Virus record (IMG/VR): IMGVR_UViG_3300046751_000486
Coordinates: 1 to 34,464 of that record
DNA from: a virus
Length of the DNA: 34,464 nt
Direction: 5' to 3' (one strand)
The notes below the pieces were generated by a model. That model was not told where the DNA came from. It did not search any database and saw only the letters and a program-made list of their open reading frames with translations. Positions 29,221 through 34,464 of this stretch are shown here, in pieces. Within the stretch, counting starts at the first letter, position 1. Each line of letters begins with the position of its first letter. The position numbers and the translations under genes are program-made.

Positions 29221-29256
29221 ACTAATATAACTAAAAAAAGGCTTCGCTGTTTTATA
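29218..29256 (-). promoter_or_regulatory. Putative late promoter fused to the start codon of the portal unit
   Basis: Minus strand: TATAAAAC (29256-29249), 17 nt, GTTATATTAGTATG (29231-29218), ATG included. It follows directly on the terminator at 29257-29282, so it restarts transcription for the portal genes. Confidence 0.62.
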
Positions 29257-29282
29257 TAAAAAAAGGGGCCATATAGGCCCCT
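29257..29282 (-). terminator. Terminator before the portal unit
   Basis: Minus-strand RNA: AGGGGCC, 5-nt loop, GGCCCCT (29282-29264), then U7 (A 29258-29264). Clean rho-independent form. Confidence 0.85.
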
Positions 29283-29302
29283 CCTTATCATCAGGTAAAA
29301 AC

Positions 29303-29869
29303 CTATGCTGGATCTCTCTGAGTAGTTTCAGTAGCAGTAGCTGAAGACATTCCCGCAAAAGGGTCTGCATCAGTTGCTCCGTCTACAAAATTAGGTAGAG
29401 TTGTTTCGTTAGCTGTTAAAGTCAACGTATATCCATTTAGATCTCCCATCGCTGTCCCGGTAACGGCAGTACCTCCAGTAACTTCCGCTCCGTGTTCTCT
29501 TCCAACTAATAGAAGCTTATTGTCGAATGTCTGTACGAAAACGTGAGGTCTTCCGTAAGTCATAAGCTTAAGCTCTTTGTTGTCCTCCTTAGTCATCTTA
29601 TGAAGAGTAAGGTTCACTACTTGCTCAAAGAATGTCGTTCCATTCTCGATTGAGCTATTTATATTTGATTCAAGAGAAGAATTACCCTTTACGTCGTAAG
29701 TACTGTAGTTAAAAGCGTTGCCTGGGGCATTAGGGATATCTGCAATCTCATCATCAGATCCCAATGGAATCGTCCCTAGATCGCCAAAATCAACAAAATG
29801 CACTTTTACTACGCCACCTACAGCATCTTTACACGGTTTTTTTCTTCCCCCGGTTAAATCACAAGCCAT
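29303..29869 (-). CDS. Major tail tube-like structural protein (188 aa)
   Basis: Begins MACDLTGGRKKPCKDAVGGV, a start I know from a conserved structural protein of Bacteroidota phages, followed by VKVHFVDFGDLGTIP, FFEQVVNLTLHKMTKEDNKE and LLLVGREHGAEVTGGTAV. Its beta-rich pattern and family fit a tail tube protein. It stands between two terminators, so it should be made by read-through from the capsid gene. If it is the tube protein, its place in the head block is unusual. Confidence 0.55.
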   Translation of the reverse strand: MACDLTGGRKKPCKDAVGGVVKVHFVDFGDLGTIPLGSDDEIADIPNAPGNAFNYSTYDVKGNSSLESNINSSIENGTTFFEQVVNLTLHKMTKEDNKELKLMTYGRPHVFVQTFDNKLLLVGREHGAEVTGGTAVTGTAMGDLNGYTLTLTANETTLPNFVDGATDADPFAGMSSATATETTQRDPA

Positions 29870-29883
29870 ATTTTTATAGTATT

Positions 29884-29919
29884 AAAAAAGGGTAGGCAGG
29901 CTCAAGGCTCACCTACCCT
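29884..29919 (-). terminator. Terminator after the major capsid gene
   Basis: Minus-strand RNA: AGGGTAGG (29919-29912), 15-nt loop, CCTACCCT (29896-29889), then U6 (A 29884-29889). Confidence 0.75.
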
Positions 29920-29939
29920 CTTATATTAAACAATTATTC

Positions 29940-30863
29940 TTATGCGTACAATACGATGTCTCCGCCAATAGCGTGCTGGATTCCAGCAGTAAATCTGACA
30001 ACGACTCTCACATTCTGACTTCCATCGATGTCAGCCATATCAATGACTTTTACTTCGTTAGTGTCAGACAATAAACCAGTTCCAAAGAACAAGTTTGACT
30101 TCTCAGCAGCTACCATTTTGTCGCTACCCATTCCGCTTGCAAGCTCTACGTTGATGCCATCAAAAGTTAAAGCACCTCCGTTGAACCACTGAGTTCCTTT
30201 AGAATCTGTACCAGCAGCACCTACGTTGCTAGCAAATCCACCCAAAGCTCTTACATAAGCTCTGTATACATTAGGAGCAGCATAGATAGTCAAATCTTCA
30301 GCACCGTAAACAGTAGAAGGAATAGCATCTACTACAGCTCCGATTTGAGCGATTACGTTAGAAGAAGTAACAGTTGTAGCAGTTACGTCATTAACGTCAC
30401 TATCAGCACCTAGAGTAGTTTGGAATCCGTCAAACTGACCTTCTGTGGCGTTAGTACCAGCCCAGATGTTAGTTTCGATTCTTTGCGCTACTTTAGAAGA
30501 AACGTGTGCAAGTAAGAAATCAGAGAAAGAAGAAGGTAGATCAGAATAAGCTGAATACCCCATAGAAATTGCTTCCCAGTCAGAGATAAAATCTTTCTTA
30601 CAAAGTTGTAGGTTAACTTGAAACTCTTCTGGTTGAAGAATTCTTTCAGTCAATGTCAAAGTAGAAGTAGCAGTAAAGTCGCAAGTGCCATTCTTAACGA
30701 TATCGTCAGAAGCCACCTTCTTCATTACTTCTTTGTACTTTACATTAGGCTTGATCGTGATCAACTCTTTTGAAAGAGTGGATCCGCTTAGTAAAGCAGC
30801 AGAGATGTACTTCCCTGCAAACTCACCAGCATAAGTAGTAGTAATTGATGTAGTTGTTGCCAT
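29940..30863 (-). CDS. Major capsid protein
   Basis: 307 residues. MATTTSITTTYAGEFAGKYI, FTATSTLTLTERILQPEEFQ, NLQLCKKDFISDWEAISMGY, KVAQRIETNIWAGTNATEGQ and near the end VRVVVRFTAGIQHAIGGDIV. This is the HK97-fold capsid protein type of Bacteroidota phages. It follows a scaffold-like gene and precedes a terminator, as fits a highly expressed product. Confidence 0.85.
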   Translation of the reverse strand: MATTTSITTTYAGEFAGKYISAALLSGSTLSKELITIKPNVKYKEVMKKVASDDIVKNGTCDFTATSTLTLTERILQPEEFQVNLQLCKKDFISDWEAISMGYSAYSDLPSSFSDFLLAHVSSKVAQRIETNIWAGTNATEGQFDGFQTTLGADSDVNDVTATTVTSSNVIAQIGAVVDAIPSTVYGAEDLTIYAAPNVYRAYVRALGGFASNVGAAGTDSKGTQWFNGGALTFDGINVELASGMGSDKMVAAEKSNLFFGTGLLSDTNEVKVIDMADIDGSQNVRVVVRFTAGIQHAIGGDIVLYA

Positions 30864-30871
30864 TTTTGTGT

Positions 30872-31342
30872 TTATTTATTAAATTTGCTCATATTGTTTA
30901 ATACTCTATCCAGGGTAGTCTGAGTTCTTCTTTGAGCAAAAAGATTCATCTCTACTTCTGGCTTTGCTTCTGGGGTGTGAACCATAGGCTCAACCTCATT
31001 TTCTACAGCGGCTAGTTCTTCCTTAGGAACTTCACTGTTGTACTTTTCAGAGGTAGACTTGATTTCACCCATAAGGCTTTCAACCATAGCTTTTAGTTCA
31101 GCAAACTCCTCTTTAGTAACGTAAGAAGCCTCTGTGGCTTCTTCCTCAGCCTCAACGGCTTGTTCTTCCTCTAGTTGATCACCTTCAGATAATACAACTT
31201 CCTCTCCTTCTGGAGACTCGTCTACTTTCTCTACCACTTCTTCAGTAGCGGAAAGCTCCTCTTGGGCCACTTCTTGATCTTCAATTTCTTGAGAACCGAG
31301 AAGAACCTCTTTTAGTTTTTCTACAATTTCTGTCGCTTTCAT
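30872..31342 (-). CDS. Scaffold-like acidic protein
   Basis: 156 residues, extremely rich in Glu (VAQEELSATEEVVEKVDESP, QLEEEQAVEAEEEATEASYV) with a predicted coiled coil (KEEFAELKAMVESLMGEIKS) and a basic C-terminus (RRTQTTLDRVLNNMSKFNK). Acidic coiled-coil proteins with a basic capsid-binding end directly before the capsid gene are usually scaffolds. It is a likely substrate of the XkdF-type protease. Confidence 0.7.
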   Translation of the reverse strand: MKATEIVEKLKEVLLGSQEIEDQEVAQEELSATEEVVEKVDESPEGEEVVLSEGDQLEEEQAVEAEEEATEASYVTKEEFAELKAMVESLMGEIKSTSEKYNSEVPKEELAAVENEVEPMVHTPEAKPEVEMNLFAQRRTQTTLDRVLNNMSKFNK

Positions 31343-31391
31343 AGTTTAAAATATATTAATATTACCAATTTTTAATATGCTTGTTGTATTT

Positions 31392-33083
31392 TTAAGGAGT
31401 TGACGTTATAGATGTAATAACTCCGCTAGTTACTATAAAGGTATATCCTATATATGTATAGTATCCGTCAGGCTGATATAGATCGGTGTATGTAAAATCA
31501 ACACCGAACTCTCCAGTAGATACTCCACTAGCTTTATATATACCCATACCCACTTCAGGAACAGTAATTAAGGTATCGTCACTGTTATATGCACTTATGT
31601 AGTAAGTAACACTCTGTGGAGTGTCAGTACCGCTAGGGCCTAGATAAGATCCTGATCTATTTGTTTTGCCTAGCAATCCGTGACGGCAACTGCTATCGTA
31701 TGACGAAGCATCTTTTGTATATGTAGGACTATCCGTTCTTCCAGAAACAACAGTAGGCGTGGACGTACTATAAAACGTGCTACTTATACTATCTATACCT
31801 TTTATGCCTCTAATTTCATAGGTGTTCCCAAAGCCATCACCAACACTATAGGTAGTGTATGTAGTGGATTGTTGAGTATCTATGTCATAAGTTTTAGTGC
31901 AAGGTTGTTGTTCTGTATTCTGATTTCCTGAAATAATTTGTCCTACGTTCAAAAACCCAGCAGGCACAGTCACCGAAATAGTACAGCTCCTAGAAGTAGG
32001 AGCGGTTACCAAGTCGTAATATTCCAGACCAAATATTGTACCGGGCTGTCCTGTTGAGGTTACAGACCCAGTATAAACAACCGTCATAGAAAGAGAATTT
32101 CCTGCATACTGAGCTATTGGAGCTGTAATATGAGCTAGGCCAGGATTTGCTTGATCGTCATCCTGTTGTCCCGCTTGAGATACAGAGAAGACCGTTGTAA
32201 ATACAATGTCACTAAATAAGAAGTTTCTCTGTGGAGGTTGTGTTGCTGTAGTCGTGCACGATAATGTATTGCCTTCGTTGAAGTACCCAGAAGGAACAGT
32301 AACATCTACAGTTAAAGTCCTCAGCGTTTCTGTAGATACAGGAGTGAATGACGCTGGACTCGTGCCAGATATTGTACCAATATCAGTAGTTGGAACCGTT
32401 ATAATCCCATCCGAAGCAACAGCGAAACCACTAAGCGTTATATCAGCGCACGATAAAGTAGGACTCAACGGCTGTGTGGCCGTTGTAGTACAGTTAAGTG
32501 TCGCTCCAGCGTTAAAGTATTCCGCAGGAACAGTAATGTCTACATTTAGAGTTCTTACAGTGCTCACGTCTACTATTGCAAATGAAGCTGGACTTGTACT
32601 AGATATTGTACCAATATCAGTGCTTGGAAGCGTAATAGTTCCGTTTTGAGCTACTTCAAAGCCGCTAAGGGTTATATCTGAGCAAGACAAGGTTGATGCG
32701 GCTGGCTGTGTTGCTGTGGTTGTACAAGTGATTGTACTGCCTGTATTTGTATATCCCGAAGGAACTATTATTACTACGCTTAATGTTCTTGAAGTATCCA
32801 CCCCAACAAGATCAAAATTAGATGGAGAAGTGGATTGTATAGTACCTGCATTTGTGGTAGGAATAGTTATTACTCCCTGATCGCTAACAGAGAACCCACT
32901 TAGAGTTAAGTCCGAACAACTAAAATCTTCGTCAGCAAAAATGCCTCCTCCAGAAAGAGGTCCTATGCCCTGGTTAATCAGTTCGCCATCACAGCACTTC
33001 CTTGAATATGTTCTGCCATCTTTACATAGACACGCTCTTCTTGATCCTCTAGGACTTGAATAACTTCCTCTTTTGCTTCTCAT
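31392..33083 (-). CDS. Head-side protein with Ig-like repeats (563 aa)
   Basis: N-terminal Cys-rich start (RRACLCKDGRTYSRKCCDGE) known from flavobacterial phages. Then three tandem modules with a 78-residue period (C56-C120, C134-C198, C212-C276), each SCSDITLSGF-type opening, GTIS/GTIQ-STSP middle, RTLxVxIxVPxxY and CTTTATQP end. A fourth degenerate copy spans roughly 288-395. The C-terminal part (from ~400) is a separate beta-rich domain. Each module probably forms one beta-sandwich with a disulphide or metal-binding Cys pair. Likely a capsid-decorating or fibre protein. The module also occurs in the 187-aa tail protein. Confidence 0.68.
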   Translation of the reverse strand: MRSKRGSYSSPRGSRRACLCKDGRTYSRKCCDGELINQGIGPLSGGGIFADEDFSCSDLTLSGFSVSDQGVITIPTTNAGTIQSTSPSNFDLVGVDTSRTLSVVIIVPSGYTNTGSTITCTTTATQPAASTLSCSDITLSGFEVAQNGTITLPSTDIGTISSTSPASFAIVDVSTVRTLNVDITVPAEYFNAGATLNCTTTATQPLSPTLSCADITLSGFAVASDGIITVPTTDIGTISGTSPASFTPVSTETLRTLTVDVTVPSGYFNEGNTLSCTTTATQPPQRNFLFSDIVFTTVFSVSQAGQQDDDQANPGLAHITAPIAQYAGNSLSMTVVYTGSVTSTGQPGTIFGLEYYDLVTAPTSRSCTISVTVPAGFLNVGQIISGNQNTEQQPCTKTYDIDTQQSTTYTTYSVGDGFGNTYEIRGIKGIDSISSTFYSTSTPTVVSGRTDSPTYTKDASSYDSSCRHGLLGKTNRSGSYLGPSGTDTPQSVTYYISAYNSDDTLITVPEVGMGIYKASGVSTGEFGVDFTYTDLYQPDGYYTYIGYTFIVTSGVITSITSTP

Positions 33084-33715
33084 TAGCTTAAACTACCGTT
33101 TTGTGTTCTTTGTATGAAGTATATAATATCCCAAACAGAAGATCCGTCTCCTACTGATGTTATCTTTAGTTGCACACCATCTTGCACGAATGTGGAATCG
33201 GTGTAATATTGCATCACCATACTTTCTTGATGCTCGACATTATTCCCTTTGGGAAATGCTAAAGTTCCCGACACTCTTGATATCTGACCAGACCCCTCAA
33301 GGTTATATTCTAAGTAAGTTTGATTTGCGTTTGGTGCTGATGCTTTAAATGCTAGAGTAAATATGTATACGTCATTTTCGTTTATCCCTAATATCTTTTG
33401 CGTTGAAGAGTCATAGAAAGCGATGCTTGAATGACTCCTAACTATGTTACCAGCATTATTAGGAACAACGACTTCCGTGTCTTGAGTTAACGACAACTTA
33501 TTGGAAGATGTATATATTGTGTCATCATACCTAGCCCACCCTAATTGCGTGGTTCCTCCTTGAGGATACACCACTACATTAGACCCATTATGGCCCATAT
33601 AGAGCGCATCAGTAGTATGCAACATTGCACCATTCTCAATATTCACATTATCCACCTCAGATTGATCTGTATGATGGACGTGAACTTTATATGATGTGTT
33701 TTTAGTTGTTGCCAT
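33083..33715 (-). CDS. Beta-rich virion protein (210 aa), capsid decoration candidate
   Basis: MATTKNTSYKVHVHHTDQSE start, TTDALYMGHNGSNVVVYPQG, then NDVYIFTLAFKASAPNANQT and QLKITSVGDGSSVWDIIYFI. Jelly-roll-like beta pattern. It begins with TAATG on the protease stop and ends with TAATG on the next start. Its place in the head block suggests an outer capsid protein; no family name is certain. Confidence 0.55.
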   Translation of the reverse strand: MATTKNTSYKVHVHHTDQSEVDNVNIENGAMLHTTDALYMGHNGSNVVVYPQGGTTQLGWARYDDTIYTSSNKLSLTQDTEVVVPNNAGNIVRSHSSIAFYDSSTQKILGINENDVYIFTLAFKASAPNANQTYLEYNLEGSGQISRVSGTLAFPKGNNVEHQESMVMQYYTDSTFVQDGVQLKITSVGDGSSVWDIIYFIQRTQNGSLS

Positions 33716-34464
33716 TACTTGCTAGACTTCGGATGTTTCTTTGGTAATAAATCGTAATCTGTAGTGTACTTTGCATTCTCTGGTCTGCCATTTTTAATTA
33801 AGTATAAAAAGGCATTAGTGCGTGCAAAAGCCCACTGAGAAGCTGACTTAACGTTAGGACTGTGGCTTGTATTAAAAGCTCCCAGACCACGTTGAAAAAC
33901 AGAGGCAAGCATACCAACAGTGACGCCATAACCCAATTTCTCTTTATATTTCTTGTTAAATTCATCTGCTTTATTTTGAAGTGTTGCTCTGTCTTTTGCA
34001 GAGACTTTGGCTCCAGTTTTGCCTGAAGCATCACCTTTAGCCGTACCCTTGCCTTTAGGGCTAGGGTTAGGCGTATCGGACTTAGGAGCTTTAGGGCTTT
34101 TCTTTACCCCTCCTTTTGGTCCAACCTCAGCCATATTGTGTTTCTCACAAGGCATATACCAAGTATCGCCTTCGTAATCGTGGGTGTGATATCCTTCACA
34201 CCCTATGTCTTTAGCTGCTTCTTCTGCCTCTTCCTTTGTGGAATATGCAGCTCTTCCGTCTATAATTGTTGCAGAAGCTTCTATTGCGTTTAGTCCTTTG
34301 AGTTTAGAAGTAACCCAAGTTAGCATACTTTTGCCTCCCCATAGTAAATAAGAAATGGTTCCGCAAGCTTCTGAGTTGCCAGAGTCGTAATATGTTTCTG
34401 CTCTAGATAAATAACTGTAGATCCTCTTGAGAGTAGGTAATGTAAATTTAGTACTTCCCTTTGC
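33715..34464 (-). CDS. XkdF-type capsid protease (3' part; continues into base 1-958)
   Basis: Continuation of the protease that starts at 958; bases 34254-34464 duplicate 1-211. After the ACGTISYLLWGG module comes a linker with YHTHDYEGDTWYMPCEKHN, a low-complexity part (PKSDTPNPSPKGKGTAKGDA), then a C-terminal domain with GYGVTVGMLASVFQRGLGAF and SASQWAFARTNAFLYLIKNG. That last domain resembles a stand-alone unit (DUF5824-like) found in other phage proteins; its role is unknown. The whole protein (498 residues) is far longer than the protease core. Confidence 0.8.
   Translation of the reverse strand, partial: AKGSTKFTLPTLKRIYSYLSRAETYYDSGNSEACGTISYLLWGGKSMLTWVTSKLKGLNAIEASATIIDGRAAYSTKEEAEEAAKDIGCEGYHTHDYEGDTWYMPCEKHNMAEVGPKGGVKKSPKAPKSDTPNPSPKGKGTAKGDASGKTGAKVSAKDRATLQNKADEFNKKYKEKLGYGVTVGMLASVFQRGLGAFNTSHSPNVKSASQWAFARTNAFLYLIKNGRPENAKYTTDYDLLPKKHPKSSK
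34254..34464. repeat. Terminal direct repeat, right copy
   Basis: Same 211 bases as 1-211 except C at 34380 for T at 127. The reading frame of the protease passes through both copies unbroken. Confidence 0.97.

Noticed and set aside
29286-29370. Longer start (29370) for the 118-aa gene before portal
   Set aside because: It would cross a strong terminator and overlap the preceding gene in a poor Leu-rich frame; the late-promoter motif fixes the start at 29220.
32206-32649. 147-codon plus-strand open frame
   Set aside because: It mirrors the repetitive Thr/Val/Ser codons of the Ig-like repeat gene on the minus strand; no start context and no plus-strand neighbours.
1-34464. Integrase, repressor, tRNA genes, toxin-antitoxin pair or DNA methyltransferase
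   Set aside because: I looked through the supplied frames and intergenic regions and found none that could be supported.

Overview
The window looks like one complete genome of a tailed dsDNA phage of a Bacteroidota (probably marine flavobacterial) host, assembled as a circle of about 34,253 bp. Bases 34254-34464 repeat bases 1-211 with a single mismatch (127 T / 34380 C), so the ends are an assembly overlap or terminal redundancy and one gene, the capsid protease, runs across them. Every convincing gene lies on the minus strand. The host guess rests on AT-rich DNA, promoters of the Bacteroidota form TTTG-N19-TAnnTTTG, the lack of Shine-Dalgarno sites, and structural proteins of types I know from flavobacterial phages. 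I see no integrase, repressor, partition gene, tRNA or CRISPR array, so a lytic life style is likely.

Layout in the direction of transcription (falling coordinates). Early/replication block, 21.2-12.8 kb: an endolysin-like pseudo-enzyme with its own promoter and terminator, then an Erf-type annealing protein, an SSB-like protein, an HNH endonuclease, a RecA-fold ATPase, a RusA resolvase, a phage sigma factor, two PD-(D/E)XK nucleases, a MazG-like protein, a lone DnaA domain IV protein and a SET-domain protein, with several tiny ORFs stitched in by start/stop overlaps. Packaging, 12.8-11.06 kb: small and large terminase. A repeat-bearing intergenic region follows (10.7-11.06 kb). Accessory cassette, 10.76-8.80 kb: six small genes around a Gp88/DUF7227-like protein, with their own promoter and terminator. 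A second complex intergenic region lies at 8.36-8.80 kb. Tail block, 8.36-1.0 kb: frameshifted tail assembly chaperone, connector-type proteins, large tail proteins, tape measure. Head block, 0.96 kb across the junction to 27.1 kb: XkdF-type protease, decoration-like proteins, scaffold, major capsid protein, tube-like protein, portal, head-tail adaptor. Adhesin and lysis block, 27.0-21.46 kb: fibre-like proteins, LamG adhesin, secreted protein, membrane proteins, M15 endolysin, out-of-frame lipoprotein, 3-TM holin.

The most striking signal is regulatory. The first gene of each late unit (small terminase, tail chaperone, protease, and the gene before portal) begins with the same element: A(A/T)AC, exactly 17 nt, then GTTATA(T/A)TAGTATG, where the final ATG is the start codon. 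A fifth copy with the same spacing faces the other way at 8402-8437, in the only stretch where plus-strand transcription looks likely, and two relatives sit in a tandem 49-bp repeat beside it. The phage encodes a sigma-like protein that could read these sites, and the geometry predicts leaderless late mRNAs. Early promoters have the ordinary host form.

Other points of interest are the dead endolysin paralogue made as the first early gene, the dual-coded -1 frameshift in the tail chaperone, a +1 offset that separates the N-terminus of the large terminase, a 13-bp iteron shared by two distant intergenic regions, and an Ig-like module shared by a capsid-side and a tail protein.
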